Part shown: piece after piece, positions 43,529 through 52,150 of the stretch | How the letters are laid out: every line of letters begins with the position of its first letter | How positions within the stretch are numbered: position 1 is the first letter of the stretch | Origin: Desulforhopalus sp. | GTDB taxonomy: Bacteria; Desulfobacterota; Desulfobulbia; Desulfobulbales; Desulfocapsaceae | Assembly: GCA_030247675.1 (NCBI GenBank) | Contig: JAOTRX010000004.1 | Location: 364,910 to 428,909 of the forward strand | Direction of reading: 5' to 3' | DNA length: 64,000 nucleotides | The notes under the pieces: generated by a model | Databases searched by the model: none | What the model saw: the letters and a program-made list of their open reading frames with translations, nothing else | Told to the model about the DNA's origin: nothing | Program-made: the position numbers and the translations under genes

Positions 43529-43762
43529 CTAATCGTCATATGTTTTGTAATGGTAATTGAGATTACCTATTAAATCAGAGTAATTTATATCATAATTCCA
43601 GTCGGGATCAAAAACATAATGGGAATCATCTCGTTTAACTGGCTTTGTCCACTGAGGTATCCAAAGAGGTTTTTTCGATTGAGGATGACATGGAGGCTTT
43701 TTCAGTTTTAAAGAATACATCTTGTCATTAACCCATTTTCTAAAAAAACTATAGATAGTCAT
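43529..43762 (-). CDS. Possible third gene of the toxin-antitoxin operon
   Basis: 77 residues from the ATG at 43762 with a GAGGGTGG ribosome site, 17 bases after the toxin stop and in the same direction. Rich in Lys, Pro, Tyr and Asp (PLWIPQWTKPVKRDDSHYVF and DPDWNYDINYSDLIGNLNYH). It has no recognised domain. It could be chance, but the start signals are better than those of most shadows. Confidence 0.5.
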   Translation of the reverse strand: MTIYSFFRKWVNDKMYSLKLKKPPCHPQSKKPLWIPQWTKPVKRDDSHYVFDPDWNYDINYSDLIGNLNYHYKTYDD

Positions 43763-43779
43763 GCTGCCACCCTCACAAT

Positions 43780-44106
43780 TTACGCCTGCAATAATCGCCG
43801 TTGTAAAAGCGCTTGCATATTACGACGACCATCAACGATCAGAAGCACAAAGACATTTTTCTCTATAATCCGGTAAATAATCCGGTACGGTTTAAAAAAT
43901 ATCTCACGATATTCCTTAATGCCGATTGATACCAGCTCGTTCGGGTACACTCCACGTCGAGGATTTTCGGATAGGCTGCTGAACACCTTCTCAATTTGTT
44001 CCAGAACATAATCAGCTTTACCAGGAACATCATGGTGGTCAATGCAGTCGTAAAGTTCTTCGAGATCACGAACGGCATCATCGGTCAAGAGCACGGAAAA
44101 GGACAT
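43780..44106 (-). CDS. RelE/ParE-family toxin
   Basis: 108 residues with the ParE/RelE fold. LTDDAVRDLEELYDCIDHHD is the N-terminal helical hairpin. ENPRRGVYPNELVSIGIKEYREIFFKPYRIIYRI is the beta core, given here as two parts: the first ends at SIGIKEYREIF and the second is FKPYRIIYRI. ParE members poison gyrase and RelE members cut mRNA; which one applies cannot be told. The start overlaps the antitoxin stop (ATGA). Confidence 0.85.
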   Translation of the reverse strand: MSFSVLLTDDAVRDLEELYDCIDHHDVPGKADYVLEQIEKVFSSLSENPRRGVYPNELVSIGIKEYREIFFKPYRIIYRIIEKNVFVLLIVDGRRNMQALLQRRLLQA

Positions 44107-44381
44107 CAGCGGAAGTCCGGGCGTTCACGCAACTTTTTAATCACCGCGGTTGCTGGCTGGGTTTTTCCTTCTTCTATTTGGCGACAACCCAGTGCTAAGA
44201 TTTTTAGCAGAGCCATCGTCTCTTGTGTCTGCTCGTAACTCTCTATATCCTGGAGAACCAATTTGGCTTCGCCGTTCTGGGTAATAATCATAGGTTCACG
44301 CTCTTTTCCCATGTTACGAACGATTTCTGCTGCATGAGCTTTGAGGTAGCTGATTGGCTTTATACGGGTGGATAATTTCAT
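44106..44381 (-). CDS. Phd/YefM-family antitoxin
   Basis: 91 residues. The N-terminal part (ISYLKAHAAEIVRNMGKERE, then PMIITQNGEAKLVLQDIESY) is the DNA-binding Phd/YefM domain. The C-terminal part wraps the toxin. A GGAGG ribosome site stands before the start. It should bind the promoter palindrome at 44401-44416 and repress its own operon, more tightly with toxin. The pair would help keep the element in the population. Confidence 0.87.
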   Translation of the reverse strand: MKLSTRIKPISYLKAHAAEIVRNMGKEREPMIITQNGEAKLVLQDIESYEQTQETMALLKILALGCRQIEEGKTQPATAVIKKLRERPDFR

Positions 44382-44400
44382 GTTTGCCTCCGTTGAGTGT

Positions 44401-44436
44401 AGACTAAATATAGTCTTGAATTAGGTCTACTGTCAA
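44401..44436 (-). promoter_or_regulatory. Toxin-antitoxin promoter and operator
   Basis: On the minus strand TTGACA (44431-44436) and TATATT (44407-44412) are 18 bases apart. A perfect palindrome AGACTA-AATA-TAGTCT (44401-44416) covers the -10 box, and an outer GTAGAC...GTCTAC pair surrounds it. This fits autoregulation by the antitoxin. Confidence 0.65.
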
Positions 44437-44541
44437 GGGGTGGGTGTGTTTGAAGTCAGGTTGTCCCAGCATTTAACTGCTTGCTGCACTGCCAGTAACT
44501 TACTGAGACCAACTGACTATCATGCCTGAAAAAAGCTTGAG

Positions 44542-45573
44542 TTAAAAAATACCTTCTCTCACCTCATCTTTGGCTAAATTCTTACGAAGATCAATCATTT
44601 TATCGGTGATGACGGACTCGTTTTCCGGTAATGGATTATCGCCTTTCACTTTCCCCATTTCGACAACGCTTTTCATTCCGTTCAATTTTTCTGACCCGTT
44701 TAGAGGTTTAGCTTTGTCATCATAGTAATCAAACCAGGGAAGTCCTGCCCTTGCATACTCTTTTGAGGTGAACGGGATCGTGGGTGGTGTTTCTCCAGTG
44801 ATTGACCGCCAAACCATTGAGTTTGCCAGATGGATGAAACTTCTGTTGCTGTTACCGGTATCCCAGTCTCTGAAATCAAAGGGATCTTTAAAAATTTCCT
44901 GTTTCATTCGCCCACCGGGGGCAAGTCCCATATCTGGTGAAGGTTCACACATTGAGAAGCATGGTGAATACATTGCGTTACGGTGAAGTTGTTCTAACTT
45001 TCTCTTTGGAAAGCGTTTCTTAAAAACAGATCTCTCCATGGGAAATACGGCGACTTGAAGCCCACCGTGCTCGGCAGAACCAGTAATTTGTTCTTCAGCC
45101 GAATAACCAGATCCAAGAGGCATGGCTACAAATTGTCGTATGATTCCCTTTTTGATGCAATACCCGTCAAGCCAGGGTTGTGTTGGAACCACAATGTAAT
45201 CTTGGGGACCACGGTTGACGTTGTATTGCCATGTTTCACCGGTGACTGCATTGATTTTGCCTGTAGCGATTTTAACGGCGAATGGATAACTGGTCCTGTG
45301 TCGGTCAAGGTATTTTGAGTTGAAGTTGATCCAGAGAGCTTCTGATTGGTACATCGGGAACATGACTCCACCGTGTGTGATCCAGTTCTCAGGAATGGTC
45401 TTGGCGAAATCATCGACATGTCTCAAGGGAAAAGAGCCAAGGCCTGGGGGGAGTGGATAAGTGCGACCATCATCAGGGATTCGCAATGTTCGCTGAAATG
45501 TTATCCTGAGTTGCGCGTCCGGATGTACTTCGGGAAATGTGAAAACCAAATCATTTCTGCTGAGTTCGATCAT
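44542..45573 (-). CDS. Uncharacterised 343-residue protein paired with an XRE regulator
   Basis: I start at the ATG at 45573, which has a strong AAAGGAG site 6 bases upstream, rather than the in-frame ATG at 45591 that overlaps the regulator. It has no membrane helix, signal peptide or P-loop. The visible features are a Pro-rich start (PDDGRTYPLPPGLGSFPLRH), an ITGSAEHGGLQVAVFPMER block and a Trp/Tyr-rich region (WFDYYDDKAKPLNG). A MCEPSPDMGLAPGGRMKQEI loop carries a conserved-looking Cys. I do not recognise the family. Its gene follows the XRE gene by 11 bases, so they act together. Confidence 0.65.
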   Translation of the reverse strand: MIELSRNDLVFTFPEVHPDAQLRITFQRTLRIPDDGRTYPLPPGLGSFPLRHVDDFAKTIPENWITHGGVMFPMYQSEALWINFNSKYLDRHRTSYPFAVKIATGKINAVTGETWQYNVNRGPQDYIVVPTQPWLDGYCIKKGIIRQFVAMPLGSGYSAEEQITGSAEHGGLQVAVFPMERSVFKKRFPKRKLEQLHRNAMYSPCFSMCEPSPDMGLAPGGRMKQEIFKDPFDFRDWDTGNSNRSFIHLANSMVWRSITGETPPTIPFTSKEYARAGLPWFDYYDDKAKPLNGSEKLNGMKSVVEMGKVKGDNPLPENESVITDKMIDLRKNLAKDEVREGIF

Positions 45574-45584
45574 TTCGTTCTCCT

Positions 45585-45941
45585 TTACCATTCACCATCC
45601 CGCACCTCACGTACTATACGTAATACTGCGTGATCGGGCATGTCTTTGAGTTCCCTGATGAGTTGAGAAAACAATTCCGGCCTCTTTTTAATGACTGCCT
45701 GCAAATCCGATGAGACTTTACCAGCCATAGCGAGTAACACGTCGGGGTTTTCGTTGAGTTCAATGGCCAGAGATTTTATTTTTTCTTCTGAGGGTGGAGG
45801 TTGATCTCCACGTTCTACCTTGCTGAGAAATGAAGGTTCAACACCAATACGGTTAGCAACCTGCCTGAGCGAGAAACTCGAGTCATCGATTCTTAATTTT
45901 TCTCGCCGTTCGCGAATGTAATTTCCAAATATCGTTTCCAT
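45585..45941 (-). CDS. XRE-family helix-turn-helix regulator
   Basis: 118 residues. The helix-turn-helix is SLRQVANRIGVEPSFLSKVE (about 24-43), followed by a dimerisation-like helical region. Its promoter has TTGACA and CATAGT 17 bases apart, with the -10 six bases before the ATG, so the message may be leaderless. The palindrome GTACTA-TG-TAGTAC (45946-45959) covers the -10, consistent with self-repression. It is the first gene of a pair with the 343-residue protein. Confidence 0.85.
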   Translation of the reverse strand: METIFGNYIRERREKLRIDDSSFSLRQVANRIGVEPSFLSKVERGDQPPPSEEKIKSLAIELNENPDVLLAMAGKVSSDLQAVIKKRPELFSQLIRELKDMPDHAVLRIVREVRDGEW

Positions 45942-45945
45942 TCAT

Positions 45946-45976
45946 GTACTATGTAGTACACAGTATACTATGTCAA
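45946..45976 (-). promoter_or_regulatory. XRE gene promoter with overlapping palindrome
   Basis: On the minus strand, TTGACA lies at 45971-45976 and CATAGT at 45948-45953, 17 bases apart. The palindrome GTACTA-TG-TAGTAC and a second, AGTATACT (45963-45970), overlie the promoter. Both are likely contact sites for the XRE protein. Confidence 0.55.
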
Positions 45977-46040
45977 GAGAAAAAATTGTGGATGCGACGA
46001 AAAATGAAGCAGAGCAGTGTCAGAAATCGACATCATGATG

Positions 46041-46271
46041 TCACTTCCGAAACAGAAAACTCCCAATAATACAATAGATTTTATAAGGCATCTCGAAGAT
46101 ATCTTTCAAAATGTTTCGACGAGGTACACGTCGGGTTACTCCACTTAGCTTGAAGTCTGAGTGGATTTTTTTACCGCATGAAGGGCAAGCCATGAGCACT
46201 CCACCGATGTTCTTCGGGATCCGTAGTTGCTGGCCACATTTGGGGCAACGTTTTTCGATGTGATCACTCAT
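46041..46271 (-). CDS. Zinc-ribbon miniprotein
   Basis: 76 residues. Two CxxC knuckles (RCPKCGQQLRIPKNIGG and ACPSCGKKI) form a zinc ribbon of the type seen in GYF- or DUF-like small proteins. A basic stretch (RRVPRRNILK) and a short hydrophobic tail (YKIYCIIGSFLF) follow, which could bind a membrane. The role is unknown. It belongs to the cargo region. Confidence 0.6.
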   Translation of the reverse strand: MSDHIEKRCPKCGQQLRIPKNIGGVLMACPSCGKKIHSDFKLSGVTRRVPRRNILKDIFEMPYKIYCIIGSFLFRK

Positions 46272-46348
46272 GGTTTGGTCGGAATAATTGCAGTTTGCTT
46301 TATTTGGGATTCGAGGTAGATGTGTTGTTTTAAATGGCCATAATGGAC

Positions 46349-46552
46349 TCAGGCTCCAGTCAGTTGACTTCCCTCTTGAGCAATCATTTTTCCAACTCCT
46401 CCGCAGACATCACATGAAATAGCGGGATCTGAGCTCTGATCAATAAGCTTCAATTTCCCCGTCAAGATGGCGTCCATTTGGCCCTTCTTACAGCTTGCAC
46501 AAATCCAAATTTTCTTGTGGTCTTTGTTTGAAGTTTGGTATTTGAATTTCAT
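46349..46552 (-). CDS. Second small zinc-ribbon protein
   Basis: 67 residues with CASC (about 18-21) and CDVCGGVG (about 48-55) pairs, so probably one zinc ion. A GCGGGAG ribosome site stands before the ATG. It is distinct in sequence from the other zinc-ribbon protein downstream. The function is unknown. The 350 bases upstream (46553-46908) contain no gene I can support. Confidence 0.55.
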   Translation of the reverse strand: MKFKYQTSNKDHKKIWICASCKKGQMDAILTGKLKLIDQSSDPAISCDVCGGVGKMIAQEGSQLTGA

Positions 46553-46908
46553 GATCTCCCGCTGTTTATCGTTTCCAGAAATGATATTGAATCAGCATTA
46601 GTTATGTAATCTATAACCCGACTGAACCATATCACATCGCCAGATCGATTTAACCTCCTCCATTCCAAAAGCGGATCGATCCATTCCCGGTAAGGTCGGT
46701 AAATGAGACCGTATCCAATATCGAGATTGAAAATGATCCCCTTGAAACTTCCCAGTCGTTCCGATCTCTGAAAGAGATAATTCTGGTGTGATAGATAATT
46801 TGTCGGACCGGTCGTGGATGGATAGAATATCTTGTTAGAAACAGGACGTAATTAAAGTCGGTAACCTTCTACGTGATGAACTCTTTAAAAGTAGAGTTAC
46901 AAATATTG
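46553..46908. other. Intergenic stretch, nothing recognised
   Basis: About 355 bases between a zinc-ribbon gene and the gene after brxL. I see no plausible coding frame, repeat array or RNA gene. It may be decayed sequence. Confidence 0.4.
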
Positions 46909-47427
46909 TTAAACCCGATCTGGCCCGTAGACTTGGATGTAGTCATTAGGATCAGCCCAATCTTCCAAGTTGTATAGAGTGATGAGGAAGTTGCCAATAG
47001 CGTGCTGACCTGCGTAGCCTAATTCTGAATTTGAAAAAACAACTGACTCAACGACCGACCGGATGAACCTCGGGTAACTCAGCAATGTCACAAGTTCTTG
47101 GCTAAACCATTTAGCCCATTCGGTTTTGTAACGATCTAGCAGTGCTTCATCAAGGTGTAACAGGTTCATTTGTCCACCATCATCGTTATGATAACGATAC
47201 GCAGCCGCAATAATGTCGTGAGCATCTTGCAGCACCCTGTGATCAAATCTGTTGATCTCTTTTACTTTTTCAGTGATGAGAAGATTTGCATCAAGAATGG
47301 CGTCGGCCTGAATAATTTTGGACTTTGCTACTGCGAACAACATGAAAACGTGGTTCCGGTACAGTTCATGCTGGGCATCTTTCAACAGTTCGTTGTTGTC
47401 GAATTTATAGGCTTTGCCAATGATCAT
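46909..47427 (-). CDS. Hypothetical protein at the 3' end of the BREX operon
   Basis: About 172 residues from the ATG at 47427 (another in-frame ATG is at 47442). It is mostly helical, with patterns such as NHVFMLFAVAKSKIIQADAI and HRVLQDAHDIIAAAYRYHND. It ends in a Tyr/Asp-rich tail (NLEDWADPNDYIQVYGPDRV). No motif is recognised. It follows brxL by about 60 bases on the same strand and may be an accessory BREX gene or a separate cargo gene. Confidence 0.55.
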   Translation of the reverse strand: MIIGKAYKFDNNELLKDAQHELYRNHVFMLFAVAKSKIIQADAILDANLLITEKVKEINRFDHRVLQDAHDIIAAAYRYHNDDGGQMNLLHLDEALLDRYKTEWAKWFSQELVTLLSYPRFIRSVVESVVFSNSELGYAGQHAIGNFLITLYNLEDWADPNDYIQVYGPDRV

Positions 47428-47490
47428 TTTTTTAGCGCCCAATCATATAGATCACCAAGTATCGACTTTCGCAACTGATTGCTTATCAAA

Positions 47491-49530
47491 TCACTCAACC
47501 CCCAAAGCCTTAAAAACGGCATCAATGGGGTCAGCATAGAAGCTCGTCTGAAATTTAGCAAACAGCTCACCCGGTATTGTGGCAATATCCCCTACACTGC
47601 TCATAGGCAGTAAAATTCGCTTTGCCCCAGAATCAAATGCAACCTGCAAAGTCCCCGCCAGGTTCTCCACTGGGGTAATACTCCCTCCCAAACTCATATC
47701 CCCCAGCACAACCAGTTGGCTTTGCAGAGCCTTGCCCAACAGGCCGGAACATAAGGTGACAAAACTCGCCAAGGTCATCGCGGATGCAGGCCCTGTGTTA
47801 TGCAGCTCGACCATATGCAGGTGATAGTCATGGTCCCCGGCTTTGGTTGATACGCTCACCCTGGAGACATTTGCTTTGAAGTAATCAAATGCAATCTTGA
47901 TTGCTTCTTTGGTTTTGGAATGTGCGCCAACCCCAGAGATAGTAAGTTTGCCATTGCCGCTAGTAACCTGCAGTTCTTGCCGATACAGACCCAGAAGACC
48001 TGTCCCTTGAGCAACAGCATGGAGTGTCCCTGGATTCAACGGACCCTCAGGGATCAGTTTATCGCCACCTTGCTCAAGCACACTGACAAACTTCTCTTCC
48101 CTGGATTCATTGTCTATGTAGCTGAAGTGGACATCATAGAACTCCATGCCACCAATCTTCTTGAGCTGCTCCTTGACCCTCCGGCGACCTTCCAGAGCAT
48201 ATTTCAAACATCGTTCAACAGCATCTTTGTCAAAGTCGCCATGGGGGAATATCAACTTCAGCAGACCTGAAATCGTTCGGCGCACCCCAATTACATCTCT
48301 CTGATTCAGGTTATTGCCCAGCTTGAAATACTTATCAATTGCATCGGCAAAGGTCCTTTTTCGCATCTCCCGCAGGAACTCGGCCAGATAGTCGACAATA
48401 AAACCATATTGGTTGGTAAAATATTCAGGCCGCATCTTGGGGATTTCCCATCCTGGCAGATAACAATGCATCCGATCAAAAAAGGCAGCGTCGATCATCT
48501 CCTCAGGAAAGGGCGCAAAGAGATGGCTGGTCTTCACCAGACTGTCTACGCTCTGGTTGATATTGCCGACAAAGACCATGGAGGCATTGGCACTGATCAA
48601 GTCGCGCCCTCTTGAAAAAGAGCCGGATGCCATGAAGTCCTTCATGATCTGGACACCGTCCCTATCCTTGAACCTGATACCGGCCACCTCATCAAAAGCA
48701 ACTACATCCCACATGCCCACCAGGCCGACCTTGCTGGTGCTCATATTGTAGAAAAGATTGGCAACCGTGGTCTGCCCACCGGAGACCAAAATTGAATTGG
48801 GGCTTATCTCTTTATACACATGGCTCTTGCCGGTTCCCCTTGGGCCAAGCTCACAGATATTGTAGTTGTTCTCAACCAGTGGTATCAGACGGGCGACGAA
48901 ATGCCATTTAACCCGCTCTTTAAACAGGGTCGGTTCAATGCCGGTTGATCTCAATAAGGCATCAATCCACTGTCCCTCGGTGAAATTCTTCCGCCCCTCG
49001 AAAACCGCATCCAGGTCAAGATTAGGCATCTGGATAGGTTTCAGATCCTTCAAGAGAAACGGCGAGATCTTCTGCCCTTCCTCATAATAATATTCCAGAT
49101 CAATAATGGACCAGATGCCGCCGGCCAACAGCTTTTCATATCGCTTCACCGTCTCACTGGGAACAACAACACTTTTCACCCCCAGGTTTGACAGCACGGC
49201 CTCATACACGTCATCTTTCTCGTTGAGCTTGACCGTGACCTTATCAATGATCTTATAGTTACCCAGCTCTTTGATCTTGGACTTAACCTTCTCTGCCTCA
49301 TCAGGGCGGACATAGTTTTCCGACAGGATGTTTTTCACGGTCTGCAGGCCGTCCTTTATAACCTCCTCATCATCGGAAGCACAGTACATACCCAGCAGGT
49401 ATTCAAGAACATAGACGGGTACATTGGCGCCTTCCTTCACCAGCTTGGTCAAGTCCTTGCGAACCACTCGACCGGCAAAGTGCTGGTTCAACATCGCATC
49501 GAGGTTGTTGGTGCTTATTTCGTTTTCCAT
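47491..49530 (-). CDS. brxL: BrxL, Lon-like AAA+ protein of type I BREX
   Basis: 679 residues. An N-terminal unique region (1-200) precedes an AAA+ domain with Walker A GPRGTGKSHVYKE (about 235) and Walker B DVVAFDEVAGIRF (about 280). A C-terminal Lon-protease-like domain follows (about 555-679, HNTGPASAMTLASF, then LGDMSLGGSITPVENLAGTL). The Ser-like position is kept (GPASAMT), but I see no Lys where Lon has its catalytic Lys (GG-x-x-EK). Proteolysis may therefore be lost. It forms rings that bind DNA. The gene overlaps the pglZ stop by one base. Confidence 0.93.
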   Translation of the reverse strand: MENEISTNNLDAMLNQHFAGRVVRKDLTKLVKEGANVPVYVLEYLLGMYCASDDEEVIKDGLQTVKNILSENYVRPDEAEKVKSKIKELGNYKIIDKVTVKLNEKDDVYEAVLSNLGVKSVVVPSETVKRYEKLLAGGIWSIIDLEYYYEEGQKISPFLLKDLKPIQMPNLDLDAVFEGRKNFTEGQWIDALLRSTGIEPTLFKERVKWHFVARLIPLVENNYNICELGPRGTGKSHVYKEISPNSILVSGGQTTVANLFYNMSTSKVGLVGMWDVVAFDEVAGIRFKDRDGVQIMKDFMASGSFSRGRDLISANASMVFVGNINQSVDSLVKTSHLFAPFPEEMIDAAFFDRMHCYLPGWEIPKMRPEYFTNQYGFIVDYLAEFLREMRKRTFADAIDKYFKLGNNLNQRDVIGVRRTISGLLKLIFPHGDFDKDAVERCLKYALEGRRRVKEQLKKIGGMEFYDVHFSYIDNESREEKFVSVLEQGGDKLIPEGPLNPGTLHAVAQGTGLLGLYRQELQVTSGNGKLTISGVGAHSKTKEAIKIAFDYFKANVSRVSVSTKAGDHDYHLHMVELHNTGPASAMTLASFVTLCSGLLGKALQSQLVVLGDMSLGGSITPVENLAGTLQVAFDSGAKRILLPMSSVGDIATIPGELFAKFQTSFYADPIDAVFKALGVE

Positions 49531-52139
49531 CAGAAGTCCCTTGAAAAAGCGAGATCAATGTGCACGGGAATCCGCTCATACTCGGTATCATCCTGCTGAT
49601 CACGGAGCACGAGATAATATTCCTTTTTCCTGTCAAACTGCATACCCTTCAGAATAAGTTTCACCGATTTCTTTCGTTCGTCCATTGCGGCTGAAGAGCT
49701 GTCAAAGGTCACCACTTCCTCATTGCTGATCAACTCGTTACCGTCTCGGAGTGATACCGTCAAGACAAGCGGCTGCTTCCGATCCGACACCACGTCTGTC
49801 TGTATAAACTCAAAACGATGAAGGTTAGTGACAACCTTTCTTTGAGATCCGATTAGGGAGATACCAACCTTGCGAACCTCAGATTTAGCCTTGGCAGTCC
49901 CTGTCTGCTCAGTAACTGTGAGCAGGGGCACAACGACTTCCTGCAGCATTGCTCCACCATGGATAAAGCGGGAGCCACCACTGAAGTGAAACCTATTGGT
50001 TCCCCTGGGCAGCCAGAACTCCATATCGTCATTGGTGCCTGCAGTGTGCCTGGTATTTCCATGCCAGACTTTTTCAGAGTCTCCCAGTTCCCGGCCAAGG
50101 ATATATCTCTTTTTGCTCTTTATCGCCTGCTTGGGTTTTACATCGAGCACACTCTTGTCCAAATGATCAGGCGCCTTGTCCTGATAGATAAATCCATGGT
50201 CCGCAGTTACAAACACTTGCCCGGCATTAAGGTTGTTGATGGAATAGCGGATGATGGAGTTGAGGTCGTCTATAGCCTTCCTGGCCGCCTCAAATGTCTT
50301 CAGTTCAGATGAGGCCGTGTCGCCAACCGCATCGATCCTATCATGGTAGATATAGACAATCTTAAAAGGTTTGATAAGTTCACGACCCTCTTCCTTGGAC
50401 ATACCCATCAAATCATCGGCCTTGACTGCCACACCCTTGCGTTTCTCCAGAATCTTACTCCGCTGTTCAAATCCCGCACAAGGCTGACCATCAACTAGAA
50501 TTACATCACTCATCTCTTTAAAAGCGATTGTTTCATGAGGCAGCAGAGCAGCCATGCCCAAAGCAGTATAACTGGGCAGAACACCAAGCATGGCCGAAAG
50601 CTCCGCCTTTAAGCGATATTGGCTGTTGATCACTCCGGCTAACTCCTCAGCAATCTCATACCGCAAAGCATCACTCACGATTACAAAAGCGCGGCCCTTG
50701 TTTGTTCTTCTCAGGCGGGATTCAACTTCATTATAGAAATTATCCTGCCTTTTGATACCAGAGAGTGTCCACTTATTGAGTAGCCCACTGTTGCCGCTAC
50801 TGTCCAAAAAACTATCCCAGGCAAGAGACAACTGATCCAGATACCAGCCGCTGTAACAATCTTCCACGGACACCTGCAGGGTTTTAAGGATGTCCCAGCC
50901 TGCCAGCTCAACCTTGCCCGCAGCTTCATGAAAATGCCGGTAATGCTGGTCAAACAGATACAACTCCCCGGTATAGGCAGAGAACATCTCTTCAGCTCCA
51001 GAGTAACTCAAACCATTGTCATATTTATTACGGAGCCGGAACAGGGCTATAGCCGATTCCAGGGCATCGTAGGTTGTCCTATAGAGGTTCTTCTGAGCGT
51101 CACCGGTAGTTACCCAGTAGCCATCTCGACGGCGTTGGATATGCTCCTCGATTGTGCTAAATTCTTCCTGCTTACCCTGAAGGACAAGATCTCGCAGGTC
51201 GCTGACAATCCTTTTCTCAACCACCTCAAAGGTCATGACATCGAGCAGAACAGAATGTTCGTAATTATTAACCAACTCAGCAATTTTCAGTTTCCTGCCA
51301 TAATGGTCAGCTATAAGATTATAGGCATGAAGTTGACTGATATTGTTACGCCACTGGGAAAGGAAAACAGAAATGGTAAAGCCTTGGGAACCTGCTTGCA
51401 GAACAAAATGTTCAAGGCCAGCAGGTGGGGTAATTTTCAAGGTATTTACAAAGTCGGTTACCAGCAGTCTGATGAGTAAATCCGATAGGGATGGAGAATC
51501 AACAGCATAACCGAATGTCCTGGCAACAAGATCCCAAAACGGTTTTTCAAGATCCAGCTTGATGATTTCCAGCCAGATTTTCGGTTCATTGTCAGGTGAG
51601 TAACTCCCCTCTTCGCAAAAGGCTGTAAAGATTTTCATGAATACCACGAGGGCATCCGGCTGCTCAGCCCTGGTGATCACGGCCAACATTTTCAGATCCA
51701 GATCTTCTTCATGATCCTCAAGCTTCACCCATTTCTTCAGCTTGTCGGTCCGTTCCTTGCTGTTGAAAAAGGTTTTCCGGCTGTTGCAATACGCTCGCAT
51801 GCTCTGCCGCGGCAGGCCTAGATCATTCAAGATGAGGGACGCTTTGTCAGCGTGGAAGACATGGCTGTACATTCGAATATCCAGGAGCCAGTCATCTTCG
51901 TGGGCAGGCTCGGGACCTGGGGAATACAGCAGATATCGGCTTTCCGTATCTCCCATCTCCAGCCTGATCTTCAGCTCGAGTGATGCGGTTTTGTCCAATC
52001 TGACAATGGAAATATCTGCAAGTTCAAGAGACGAGATCACCTCTTCGAACTCGCCTTCCGTGTCATACCAGAAGACAATCCGCTTGCTTTCTTCCTGATA
52101 GATTTTGTACAGGCTATCTGTTATTTGTTTTAAATTCAT
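49530..52139 (-). CDS. pglZ: PglZ, alkaline-phosphatase-fold protein of BREX
   Basis: About 869 residues from the ATG at 52139 (a TTG nine bases earlier is possible). The C-terminal PglZ domain has VIVSDALRYEIAEELAG (about 486) and QVFVTADHGFIYQD (about 645), the metal-binding pieces of the alkaline phosphatase superfamily. PglZ is essential in BREX and interacts with PglX. The N-terminal half is helical and variable. Starts 12 bases after the pglX stop. Confidence 0.93.
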   Translation of the reverse strand: MNLKQITDSLYKIYQEESKRIVFWYDTEGEFEEVISSLELADISIVRLDKTASLELKIRLEMGDTESRYLLYSPGPEPAHEDDWLLDIRMYSHVFHADKASLILNDLGLPRQSMRAYCNSRKTFFNSKERTDKLKKWVKLEDHEEDLDLKMLAVITRAEQPDALVVFMKIFTAFCEEGSYSPDNEPKIWLEIIKLDLEKPFWDLVARTFGYAVDSPSLSDLLIRLLVTDFVNTLKITPPAGLEHFVLQAGSQGFTISVFLSQWRNNISQLHAYNLIADHYGRKLKIAELVNNYEHSVLLDVMTFEVVEKRIVSDLRDLVLQGKQEEFSTIEEHIQRRRDGYWVTTGDAQKNLYRTTYDALESAIALFRLRNKYDNGLSYSGAEEMFSAYTGELYLFDQHYRHFHEAAGKVELAGWDILKTLQVSVEDCYSGWYLDQLSLAWDSFLDSSGNSGLLNKWTLSGIKRQDNFYNEVESRLRRTNKGRAFVIVSDALRYEIAEELAGVINSQYRLKAELSAMLGVLPSYTALGMAALLPHETIAFKEMSDVILVDGQPCAGFEQRSKILEKRKGVAVKADDLMGMSKEEGRELIKPFKIVYIYHDRIDAVGDTASSELKTFEAARKAIDDLNSIIRYSINNLNAGQVFVTADHGFIYQDKAPDHLDKSVLDVKPKQAIKSKKRYILGRELGDSEKVWHGNTRHTAGTNDDMEFWLPRGTNRFHFSGGSRFIHGGAMLQEVVVPLLTVTEQTGTAKAKSEVRKVGISLIGSQRKVVTNLHRFEFIQTDVVSDRKQPLVLTVSLRDGNELISNEEVVTFDSSSAAMDERKKSVKLILKGMQFDRKKEYYLVLRDQQDDTEYERIPVHIDLAFSRDF

Positions 52140-52150
52140 ATAGATCAATT

